Shown one piece after another: positions 13,567 to 25,089 of a stretch of 64,000 nt of DNA. The stretch comes from Proteles cristata cristata (Eukaryota > Chordata > Mammalia > Carnivora > Hyaenidae), in assembly GCA_017311185.1 (NCBI GenBank), contig JAESUZ010004907.1, positions 868,001-932,000 on the forward strand, given 5' to 3'. Positions within the stretch are counted from its first letter, which is position 1; every line of letters begins with the position of its first letter. A model generated the notes under the pieces. That model worked only from the letters and a program-made list of their open reading frames with translations. It did no database searches and was not told the origin of the DNA. The translations under genes were made by a program, and so were the position numbers.

Positions 13567-13756
13567 ATTTTTTGAGAGAGAGAGAGAAGGGAGGGGGAGA
13601 GTGAGCAGAAGGGAGGGGCAGAGGGAGAGAATGAGAATTTTAAGCAGCCTCCATGCTCAATGTGGAGTTCGGTCTTACCCATGACCCTGGGATCATGACC
13701 TGAGCTGAAATCAAGAGTCCATTGCCCAACCAACTGAGCCATCCAGGCACCTCAAT
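13567..13756 (-). mobile_element. Older CanSINE, first of a three-SINE cluster
   Basis: CATGACCCTGGGATCATGAC and 'caagagtccattgcccaaccaactgagcc' mark an older subfamily. TSD TTCCACTTGTATTT (13553) versus TTCCACTTCTATTT (13757). Confidence 0.9.
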
Positions 13757-13770
13757 TTCCACTTCTATTT

Positions 13771-13981
13771 TTTTTTTATGTTCATTTATTTTTGAGGGAG
13801 AGACAGAGACAGAGAGATAGAGTGTGAGCAGGGGAGGGGCAGATAGAGAGGGAAACACATAATCTGAAGCAGGATCCAGGCTCTGAGCTGTCAGCACAGA
13901 GCCTGATATGGGGCTCGAACCGTGAGATTATGACCTGAGCCGAAGTCACATGCTTAAGCGACTGAGCCACCCAGGTGCCCC
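13771..13981 (-). mobile_element. SINEC_Fc-type SINE, second of the cluster
   Basis: Follows directly after the first element. Ends CCACCCAGGTGCCCC at 13981 and is followed by TCCACCTCTTTTTAT, a near copy of the same target. Confidence 0.93.
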
Positions 13982-13996
13982 TCCACCTCTTTTTAT

Positions 13997-14235
13997 TTTT
14001 TATTTTTATTTAATTAATTAATTTATTTTAATGTCTTCTTTATTTCTGAGAAAGAGAGAGAGAGAACGTGAGCAGGGGAGGGTCAGAGAGAGAGGGGGAG
14101 ACACAGAATCTGAAACAGGCTCCAGACTCTGAGCTGTCAGCACAGAGCCTGATGAGGGACTCGAATCCACGAACTGTGAGATCATGACCTAAGCCGAAGT
14201 GGGACGCTTAACCGACTGAGCCCCCCAGGCGCCCC
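13997..14235 (-). mobile_element. SINEC_Fc-type SINE, third of the cluster
   Basis: T-rich/(ATTA)n start, terminal CCCCCCAGGCGCCCC at 14235. TSD TCCACCTCTTTTTA at 13982 and 14236. Confidence 0.94.
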
Positions 14236-14510
14236 TCCACCTCTTTTTAATGTCATTGTAACAATGAGTGAGAAATTCTTGCTTATAAGATCCTTTTATG
14301 CAGAGAAGTCCCTATTGCAGACTCCTATGTCCATAAATGTGCTTTTTTTTTTTCAATTTCCAAAAACATACAGTAGGGCAAGAAGCTCTTAGATGCCAAC
14401 CCCAGTTCTCATGTATAGAATAAGTGTAACGGAGTGTCACTGTCACAGACAGGAGGGGCAGAAGAAGGACAAGCTGATGAGGGGACCCTGGAGCCATGAG
14501 GTGGGATTAG

Positions 14511-15100
14511 GTGAGGAGCGAGGTTTGGACTCTTCCATTCATTCTGAAGATACTTAATAACGCTCCTTGGTAAAGGGAGCAAAAGAATGCCCAAGGCCGA
14601 CAATAATTTAATGAATGAGAGACTTTCAGATTGTAGCAAGTGGCAGGAAGGAAATTAGCAGGGGACAGAGATTAATTAACACAAGGAATCATCTTTACGG
14701 CAACGGAAATGAAATCTGGGAGGACTGGTGTGCCCCGTGAGGGTGGAATATCAAGAGGAAGGGGGTCTGTTACAGAGGCAGCGCCCCTGGACCCTGGGGT
14801 TTGGGGCGAGGAGCTGGTGTGCTCACAATCGCGGGTAAGAGCGGAGAGAATGGGGAGCCTCAGAGTCGGGGGCCAGGGCTGCGAGGAGGCACCGCTGAGT
14901 TTTACAGCCTGGGGTGCAGCATTTTTAATTTTGTCACAGCACAAAATAATGGTGGAAAATCACTGTATGGTTTTAAGCAGCAGAAGGATACTACGCACTA
15001 CTGGTTTTGCAAAGGCCACGTTTGGTTGCTTGATGGAAATACATTGAGGGGTAGTGGAGTGGAGCACACATTCAGAGGCTATGGCTTAGAAGTATGATTC
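14511..15100 (+). repeat. Ancient L2/CR1-like repeat (degenerate)
   Basis: Shares the layout of the relic at 3720 and ends with 'ggttttaagcagcagaaggat', typical of the distal part of that old mammalian repeat. Family assignment uncertain. Confidence 0.4.
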
Positions 15101-15116
15101 CAAAATGTATCAGAAG

Positions 15117-15361
15117 TCTTTTTTTTAAATGTTTATTTACTTTTGAGAGGGGGCGGGGGGGGGGGAAAGGAGGGAAGGAAAGGAGAGAGAATGAGCGGGG
15201 AAGGGACAGAGAGAGAGGGAGACACAGAATCCGAGGAAGGCTCCAGGCTCCGAGCTGTCAGCACAGAGCCTGACACAGGGCTCGAACTCCCAAACTACCA
15301 GATCATAACCTGAGCGGAAGTCGGATGCTTAGCTTAACTGGTTGAGCCACCCAGGCGCCCC
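15117..15361 (-). mobile_element. SINEC_Fc-type SINE with G-rich expansion
   Basis: Terminal CCACCCAGGCGCCCC at 15361. The (GA)n region has been replaced by a G-rich run at 15149-15175. Confidence 0.94.
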
Positions 15362-15467
15362 TGAAAAGTATTTTCCAACGTCAGATAATTATAGCTTTCT
15401 CCCTGTTTTCCATTTAGCAACTTTGAAAGTTGATGCTCTGTTTCTAGAGTTAAAAACTCTAGAGTTT

Positions 15468-15640
15468 TAACCTGCTTAAGAATCATGAGGAGGGTACAGG
15501 TTAAAAAGGCAGACTCCTGGGCCCACTCCTTATGATCCCGACTCAGGATGTCTGGAGCGACACCCAGGAATTTGCTCTGTGTTGAGAACCTCAAGGGGTT
15601 CAAATACAGTGTTTCGGGGGCACGTTTTAAGAAACAAGGT
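15468..15640 (+). mobile_element. MER5-like hAT DNA-transposon remnant
   Basis: 'ttaagaatcatgaggag', 'cagactcctgggcccactcc', 'gactcaggatgtctgg', 'acccaggaatttgc' follow the order of the MER5A consensus. Confidence 0.75.
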
Positions 15641-16779
15641 GCCAGAGCCGGCCCTTTGATCCTGCCTCTTACTGGAATAACACGACAGTCTTTTCAGTCT
15701 TATTGTGGGGTTTTCAACCGAGGCAACAGTCTGGTTGGGCCAGGATGTGCCGCGGGACAAAATAATCCCCCAAGTAGCAGTGGTTCACAAGGACAGCGTT
15801 CATCTCCGGGGGTTTGTATCCAATCTGTGTGGAGGACTCTGTTCTAGATTGTCCTCATTCAGGAGTCTCAGGGTCACTCCGCCTTCTGGAACTCTGCTGG
15901 CCGCCATGCTTGAGGAAAGAGAAGATGGAGAATCTGGGATGAGCTCTAACACAGTCACTTCTGTTCATGGCTCACCGGCCACAGCTAATGCTACGGCAGG
16001 TGAACACGCAATCCTCTTGTGAGCGGGAAGGAGAAGCAAATGCATATTGGAACCAGTGGCAAATGTGCCCCATAGGACAGAGGATGCCAAGAATCAGGCC
16101 GGTAGGAATGGTCCCTACGCTTCAGAGGCATACTGGGCATCTACGGACAGCGGGGTTCCTAAAACAACATGAAGATAGTAGTAAGTATTTCCAAAATTGC
16201 CGAAAGCTTCCTTAGAGAAATGTCTTAATCTCGATTAAGCGTTTTATATCTGGGATGGTTAAATTGAAAAAGGGTTAATGCATATTAATAGAAAGTCTAA
16301 TTAAAATTTCTTTAAATATCTAATTGTTTTTGAGACCGGGGGGCACTGCAAAGGAATAATAGAGCATATATTGACCAAGTCACGTGACAGTTGTCAGCGG
16401 TGCAGAGTCTCACTGTTCCCCGGCGGTGGTGCTTGGTGAGGGTGGTGGAGGGCTAGTCTCCCTGTTCTAGCTCCGCCGGCCGGCTCACCTGCGCTACAGC
16501 CCGGCCTGAGTCCCACCTCTTCATTGCTCTGCACCTGTTTCCTCCTCTATAACATATGATACATGTTCGCTCTCTGAAGAACAGAGAAGCTTCAGTCCCG
16601 ATGTGATCAAAGGTGAGAAATAATTCTGAGTCCCTCACTGCATGGAAGAATCACAACCGAGTACACGGAGTACTTCGGGGGAATGTTCTATAACACAATT
16701 TACCTACCTTAAAGGAGAAAAATGGCTCTCACCATCCTAGATGTTAATAACTCATTACGGAATGAGTGCTTTATTAACA

Positions 16780-16965
16780 CGGGATTGCATTTCACTCTTT
16801 CCACTTATCGGATGTGTGCCTTTGAGGAGTGTGACTCAATCCTCAGATCTCTCATCAGCAAAACAGATGCTAATTTACTTCTAAAGCTCTGTGACAATGA
16901 AATGAGGTGATGTGACAAAGGGCTTAGCATCACATCTAGGACATCCTAATGGATGTCTCATGAAT
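16780..16965 (+). repeat. MIR fragment
   Basis: 'gtgtgcctttgaggagtgtgactcaatcctcagatctctcatcagcaaa' then 'gtgacaatgaaatgaggtgatgtgacaaagggcttagca' follow the MIR core and 3' region. Confidence 0.65.
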
Positions 16966-16999
16966 GTGGAATAAATAAAGTGCCCGATTAATGAATGAC

Positions 17000-18190
17000 T
17001 GTATCATAATTCTTATCACAGCTTCGTACGTTGGTGCACACTTGGCCACGTTCGATTCTGTCACCTTCTGACAACATGAAATGTTTCTAGAGATCCCTTC
17101 CATTCAGAGAAGAATCTTTTTGTAGACTTCATTTCTTTCCCCAACTAGAAGCTGGTAAATACAGTGCCAGTAAGTGAAGGATTTGGCCCCCATCAGGCCT
17201 TGTGTGCCATCTCACTTCCCATAACAACATGAACCCGGTCTTCTCTGAATTTTCATAATCCCACACCTCATTCTAACGTTCCGAAAACAGCTCTCAGTGC
17301 TGTCACGAGGCCCTGGGGCCAAGGGCACACACACATCAGATGACTCTCCTTCTGTTTTACAGGAAAGGAGGCAGAGCTTCAGACAGATGGGTCTCAGGTA
17401 TTGGAGGAAAGGGTCTTAAAAAGCTGCCGAGGCCCATCTCCCTCTGGCTTTTCCTTCTGCTGGGTTGCTGCCAAAACAAGAGAGTGTGATCTAAACCTCA
17501 GAGAGAACCCCTCTGTGCAGGTGACTTGTTCGAGTCAAACACGCCACCCCTGAGCCTACGTCCTTCATTGTACCACCCTTAGATAGCCATGGAGAAGCCA
17601 ACAGAACTCCTGGTCACTCTCCAGGGCTGAGTGGATAAGGCAGGTGTCACATTTTCAAAACTGTGGGGAGATTAATCATCCTTTTTGAGTTAAGGGTCTA
17701 TTCAGTTCTTCTGGAGTGTCCTTTGACTTTTTATTCCCCTCCCAGTGCATCTTCTGGCCAGAGCACACCACATACCTCCCCACGGATGGCAGAAAGGAGC
17801 CATGCTGATTCACCAAATTGCCAACATGTGGTCCCTGACGGCTGAATTATGGGCAGACATTTATCTCTGCTTATCCTTTCTGAGAGTCCTTGGTCAAAAG
17901 TGATAGGATGTACCTTCCAGACACAGCACACTCCAAACTGAAAGAAGGCTATTCTGAACAGCCTGTCTCTTTGAACTTAGCAGGCTGATGGGTTATTCAT
18001 AACACAACAGCTGAAGTTTCTTTCTAAATTTTATTGGTTGCCGTTTTGGTTAGGACTGAAATGGCTGAAATTCTGACTGTTTGAGGCATGTTTGTACATA
18101 CAGACAGCAGATGACATTATCAAGATGAATTTAAAGCACTTTGGTTTTAAAGTACAACACACAGTCCTTCCTCTGTCTTGAGCTGAGATC
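17000..18190. other. Unique non-coding sequence downstream of FAM110B
   Basis: No gene, RNA or clear repeat; short open frames only. Confidence 0.4.
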
Positions 18191-18194
18191 GCAG

Positions 18195-18350
18195 CACTGA
18201 GTTCAAGCCCCATTCTGCCACTTACTTCCTCTGGGATCTTGGTTAAGGGGCTTCACCTCCTTGGAACTGAGGCTCTTTATCTGTAAAATGGGACAGCTTG
18301 GGTTCGTTTGAGCACACTTTTGGAGTAACTAGCACAGAACTGAAAAGTGA
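18195..18350 (+). repeat. MIR element
   Basis: 'gagttcaagccccattctgccacttac', 'ttatctgtaaaatgggacag' and 'ctagcacagaactga' track the MIR consensus in order. Confidence 0.85.
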
Positions 18351-18689
18351 TCGGTTAAAAAAAAAAAAAACTGGTCGACACTAAGCATCTACTCTATATT
18401 CTAGGCTGCTGTGCTATGGCCTGGCCAACTCTGGGGTCACAGTTCATATGATAATCTTTGGAGATTTATGAATTAATAGGGCAGTTTTTTTTTTTTAACC
18501 CAGCAGAAAATCAAAACTCAAATATCTCACTGGTTGATCGTTGTGTTGAGTCTTGAAAGAGCAGGAGTCCACAAAGTCAAGGAGGAAGGACAAAGCATTT
18601 CTTACAGAATGAGAAGCTACTGAAACTCAGCAGTGATTTTGAAAGGTAGGTATAAATTCCTTGATAAGTCTTCCTTTACAAGATGAGGT

Positions 18690-19060
18690 CTGACTCTCCC
18701 CTCTTCTGAGTGTGGGCTGTATTTAGTGACATGCTTTCCATCAATTGAACATGGTGGATGTGTGTAACTTCAGATATTGGATCATAAAAGGCTTTGTGGC
18801 TTCCTCCTTGCTTTCTTCGTTGGGTCACTCCCTTTAGAGGAAGCCAGATGCCAGGTTGTAAGGACCCTTGCCAACATCATGTGACTCATCTTGGAACTGT
18901 GGGTTCTCCAGCCCCAGTCAAGCCTTCAGATGATACAGCTCCAATTGACATTTCATCTGGAGCGTAATGAGCCCCGCTGAGCCAGAATCATCTGACTGAG
19001 CCACTCCAGGATTCCTGACCCACAGAAAGTGAGATAATAAATATTTATTGTTATAAGTTG
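18690..19060 (+). mobile_element. Old LTR-like relic (MaLR-type?), sense strand
   Basis: The order 'ccccagtcaagccttcagatga', 'gagccagaatcatctg', 'attcctgacccacagaaagtgagataataaat' followed by a TTTATTGTTATAAG run matches a common mammalian solitary repeat ending in a poly(A) signal. The family is named with reserve. Confidence 0.45.
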
Positions 19061-19579
19061 CTCAGCTTTATCTTGCAGAAGAGATCCCTAACAGTGGCAA
19101 AAGGCTCCCAATGGAAACTTCCTCTGATTGGAGCCTGAGGGCCTGAGTGGTTGGAGCCCGGGGAGCCTGGAGACACAGAAAATGGGGTCTGAAAAGTAAA
19201 CGCTCAACATTCTCTTAAGAAGTTGGGGTTTATCATGTTGGCAACATATTCAAGCTAGGGGATGTTCTCACATAGAGAAGTAACATGATCAGAGTTGATT
19301 ATGATATCTTTGGCATGAAATGGGTTGGGAAGGGAGATTGGTTGGCAGCAGAGGGACCTCCAGTTAGGAGGTTATAAGAACAATAGTTCAGGGACAAAGA
19401 TGAGAGCCTGGATTAAGATAATGGCAGAGGGAGTGGGGTCTGGGAGGGCTGTCATCAAATTTGGTGGTTCTCAGAAACAACCAGTATTTGGGGCCGTCTT
19501 GTAAAATCATGCTTCCTTCTATGTTGTGTGTGGAGAAAAGTATGCTGAATTACACAACTTTATATTCCTACCAACATTA

Positions 19580-19580
<1 letters not shown>

Positions 19581-19629
<49 letters not shown>
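19581..19629 (+). repeat. (CA)n microsatellite, about 24 units
   Basis: Uninterrupted CA repeat followed by CGAGATAC; likely length-polymorphic. Confidence 0.98.
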
Positions 19630-19632
<3 letters not shown>

Positions 19633-20104
19633 ATACTTTTCGTGCACTAACAGAATCAGTGCTTTGTGAATAGGACTTTACAATCAGGAAGCATCTCACT
19701 CTTAGGATTTAATAGTAGGCCTTTGAAACAGTCCTTTATAGAAACTATCATTTCAAGAACCAAAAGAAAATAAGGGGCCCCCACCTTCTATGGAAGGAAC
19801 CCAAAGGCTCACATTTGTCCACGACAGTAATAAGGCCACCTAGGATTAGACTGAGTTATGGTGGGATACAGATTAAATGTGGTTTTGAAATGTTGGAGGA
19901 TTCAACAAGGTCCAGGACTAAAACAGCATGGGCAGTGATATTAAATTAGCTACGAAGTGCTCCTCTTCCAAAAAAAAAAAACTGGTTTCCTTAGTGAAAT
20001 GACACTATTTTTGGTATTTCAATAGCCCTAGAAAGAGATGGATATATAAATGCGAAGGCATGAATATTCCAAATGGCCACATTTCTGCCCTAATGATTAG
20101 GCAA

Positions 20105-20171
20105 TATGTATATATATATGTATATGTGTGTATATATATGTATATATGCGTGTGTGTATATATACATATAT
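20105..20171. repeat. Compound (TA)n(TG)n microsatellite
   Basis: Alternating TATA and GTGT runs with single-base interruptions. Confidence 0.93.
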
Positions 20172-20246
20172 AACTTATTTTGAACTAAATGAAAGAAACC
20201 TATTTTCATTCTATTGTCTTGAAAGCACTGTGTCATCACCCACACA

Positions 20247-20308
20247 AAGCTGCATTTCAAAACGTTTCTTCTGGGAAAAGCTGCATTTCAAAACGTTTCT
20301 TCTGGGAA
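20247..20308. repeat. Perfect 31-bp tandem duplication
   Basis: Two adjacent identical 31-bp copies begin AAGCTGCATTTCAAAACG at 20247 and 20278 and end TTCTGGGAA. They are not part of a known repeat. Confidence 0.96.
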
Positions 20309-21155
20309 GTAGAAGTTCTAGTTGAACTGTATTAATCAGAGAACCAGAAAGAATTCAAAAGCAGCAGAGAGACCGCGAACCAAATTTGACTTTCAGAAGG
20401 GAAGTGTTACAAACAGTACTGGTTGGGAATCTTATCATTTCTGTCGCTGAAAAGTTTTCAAATGGTGCTTTTTTTTTACATTTACGTATCATGTGGAACT
20501 TTGGAAGAAACGTTAGTCTTCAAACAACTTGATTCAGCAAATACCTGAATGCTCACTGTCCTAAGAAGAGATAAGATACGTCCACTAAGAAGAGTGACGT
20601 TTCTCTGAAAGTAAACGAGAGAATCCGTGTCCCTCGAGGCCGAATGCGTGGTTGACCACAGTAGTTGTGTGCCTCCTGTGAGGCCTGAAAAAGGGAGCCA
20701 CTCATCAAATGGCCCGTTGGAAGAGGAGTGAATGAACGGGAGGAAAGGGTATATGGACACATGTGATGTTCATGACATTGGGCTTGCACAAGCAAAGAAC
20801 ACCCAAAGGTATGTCTCTGCGGTATACACTCATAAATATTTACAACTGACAAGTCTTGGAAAGGATGTGAAAAATTCTGATGTTCAAGAAAAGGTAAAAA
20901 TAACCAAAGTGTGAACTAAGTAAAGAAGAGGCAGCACACTTGAGGAATCTTGATGAAGCTATTTTAGCAAAAGCACATCGCTATCGCTGTTTGGAAGAAC
21001 TGTGACACGGTGAAAAGGACTTACTGAAATAACGTCTCTTCAGGATGCTCAAAAATCTGCTTCTGGCTCACAGTCCCAAGGTGAGTTTTTTTTGTGGAGG
21101 GAGCGAAGAAAAGGACAAAGAGAAACCACCACCATTAGTGCCTGCACCAGAGCTA

Positions 21156-21161
21156 TTTATT
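21156..21161 (-). terminator. Distal poly(A) signal AATAAA with GU-rich downstream element
   Basis: On the minus strand, AATAAATAGCTC is followed after ~20 nt by a GU-rich run (TGGTGGTGGTTTCTC), the normal layout of a mammalian cleavage site. This is the best candidate for the end of the long FAM110B transcript. Confidence 0.55.
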
Positions 21162-22187
21162 AGCATAACTTTTTTTTTTCCTTAAAGATTTCGTAACAAC
21201 TGAAGTATGTACAGAGTCTTACAGCATTTACACCATAAAAAGTTTCCCATTAGCCGATGAAGTCTAAGGTGGTGCTGCTGAGAGCTTAGGAGCATGACTA
21301 CAGAGGAATGAAGCTGACCACTACACGTTTACCTCTCTGCTACCACACCACGACCGTCAGCTGGTCCACAGCTAACTAACCACCCACGGGACAGGTTATG
21401 GGGGAAAACGGGGAGCAAGGTGATAGATAGGCAGCCCTGGAGACCAAAGGGCGGGAAAGCTACATGGCCCCATGTCTCTACAGTCTCCTAGAGCTGCAAC
21501 AAAGGTCCACAGCCTGAGAGAGTAACGTATGCAAGACGGCACAATCGCACTGCTCAGATATGGTTCAGTGACGAAACGTATTCACTTTTGCATGGGAGGC
21601 TCTATACTGATATGGCTGGTATTTCCATTTGCGTTCATGTCTTCCGGGAGCTCGGACCTGCACAAGCCCCAACCCCGTCTCCCAAATAAATCAACAGCAC
21701 AGGAAGGGGCGGAGAGAGGGAAGAGAATCGGCATAGAGTTAGTTCTTGATCAAAAAAACCAAACAACTTTTTTCTTTTTTTAAAGACATTTAGTACCAGC
21801 TTTAGGATGGCCATTCCCGTCAAAAGATTAATCGTAGAAATTTCTGGAACCAACCCAAATCAGAACATCAACAAGCCCCCCAACCCCCAAACTCCTAGAC
21901 TTAATCGCCTTCATCGTAGCTGATTGTCTTTCCTTGGGGTCAGTATTACACAGAAGCACCCACATTTACACACCGAGTCAGACACAACACGGAGCACTGT
22001 TGCCCCGTTGCTTTAATAAGTGGCAGGAGAATTCCGATACGCAAACGATTAACGTCAGGCTCCCCACCTTTCTTCCTCAGAAAGCCCAGCCTGGTTCTCT
22101 ACCTCAGGTCAGTCACTGTTGTCTGTCTGGTAGCAGATCCCACTTCCTTCCCCACCGTTTGGGTCTCGCAGGTAGGCAAATTGGCTC

Positions 22188-22193
22188 TTTATT
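22188..22193 (-). terminator. Proximal poly(A) signal AATAAA
   Basis: TTTATT on the plus strand reads AATAAA on the gene strand, ~370 nt after the stop codon. Together with the ATTAAA just before it, it forms a plausible proximal cleavage region. Confidence 0.5.
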
Positions 22194-22237
22194 TCGAAAA
22201 GATTCTACTCTCAACATAAAAGCCAGTTGATAAAATC

Positions 22238-22243
22238 TTTAAT
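22238..22243 (-). terminator. Proximal poly(A) signal ATTAAA
   Basis: TTTAAT on the plus strand reads ATTAAA on the gene strand, ~320 nt after the FAM110B stop. A canonical hexamer lies 50 nt further on. Confidence 0.5.
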
Positions 22244-22558
22244 TAAGACACAAGAGCGCGGGGTATAAAAACACAAGAACCACATAAATACCGAAGAAGT
22301 CGTATACCGTGTTTCGTGTAAACAGTTTTGCTGAAGACGGGAGCCCTAGCTGGATTCTGGCCTGAAAGTCTTGGCGGGTGACGCGCGGTCGACGAGGAAG
22401 CCGGGTCGGTCCCCATGTTGACAGGCATGCAACTTGGAAACATTGCACAACGAGCAACACAAAGAGAGTGGAGAAGCTCACAACACTGCGAGGAGACCGC
22501 ACAACCTCACGACTGCGGATGCACGGACAGAGCCCCACCCCCCTCCGCACGCTGGCCC

Positions 22559-24010
<1,452 letters not shown>

Positions 24011-24880
24011 TTAGGACGGGCGAGTGACATCACGGCTGTAGCAACACAGAGCCCGCGGCGCCCCCGCCCCCGCCGGCCCCCGGGCCGCCCCGCCGCGGCG
24101 CCCCCAAGCTCGCACGCGGGGCCCCGGGGCGCCGAGCGCGGCCGAGCTCAGCGACTGCCCCCCGGCTGCGGGGCCGCCCCCGGCCACGCCCGGATCAGAC
24201 CCAGGAAGTCCTGGATGCGTGAGCAAACGCGGGGCGCAGCGCCCGCCGCCGGGGTCCTACGGGTCGGGGAATTACCAGGTCTCCTTCTCCGCGGAGCAGC
24301 GCTCTGCTTCTTACTACCGACCTGTCAGTAACAGCTGAAGCAGGCACTGCTTTTAACTCTTCCAAAGCTGGGGATATCGGCAAGGCGCGGGATTGGCAGC
24401 AAAGAGGAAAAAAACTGTTCAAAGCATGTTTCCGTTACCTTATTTGAAAGCAAGTCTATGTATGGTAGGGAGTTCCTCCTGTTAAACAAAACAAGCTTAT
24501 TTTTTCTTATGAAAAAAGAAACCTAGAAATACCTCTAGATTAACCAAGTAACTAGATAATTTGATCATAAATGCTCCATAATTTTTCACACTTAATGAGC
24601 AGAAATCAAAAGTTTCTTTGTGGTATGTGGTTTCCCAAATCCCTTAGGGAACTAAGAATAAAATCTTAAGATGTCAATCACACCTAAGTAGGTCTGCTTT
24701 ATAGGAAAACTGGTGGAAACGTTAAGCGTTCACCGGTTTATTATTCATGGCTTTCTTAACACTGTGATCAACTCCACCCTCAATCAAAACCACTACAACG
24801 AAACATTTATCAATACTCCCAGTATAAACCTATAGGTTGTCTTTCTACTCTGTGAACGATAGGTGTAGCTTTTCCCTAAG

Positions 24881-25089
24881 TCTTTTCTTATGTTTATTTT
24901 TGAGAGAGAGAGAGCGAGCGAGCATGAGGAGGGGAGGGGCAGAGAGAGAGGGAGACATAGAATCTGAAACAGGCTCCAGGCTCTGACCTGTCAGCACAGA
25001 GCCCGACACTGGGCTCGAACCCACGAACTGCGAGATCATGACCTGAGGCAACGTCCGGTGCTTAACCAACTAAGCCACCCAGGCGCCCC
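24881..25089 (-). mobile_element. SINEC_Fc-type SINE
   Basis: (GA)n/GCGAGC start, terminal CCACCCAGGCGCCCC at 25089. Diverged TSD TGTAGCTTTTCCCTAAG versus TGTAGCATTTTTCTAAG. Confidence 0.95.

Larger units (their letters stand above)
21140..22558 (-). other. FAM110B: FAM110B 3' UTR (extent inferred)
   Basis: Sequence downstream of the TGA (minus strand, decreasing coordinates) carries no SINE and ends with a canonical poly(A) hexamer plus GU-rich element near 21156-21125. Use of the nearer signals at 22238 and 22188 would give a ~0.35 kb 3' UTR; use of the distal one gives ~1.4 kb. Cleavage sites cannot be fixed without RNA data. Confidence 0.55.
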
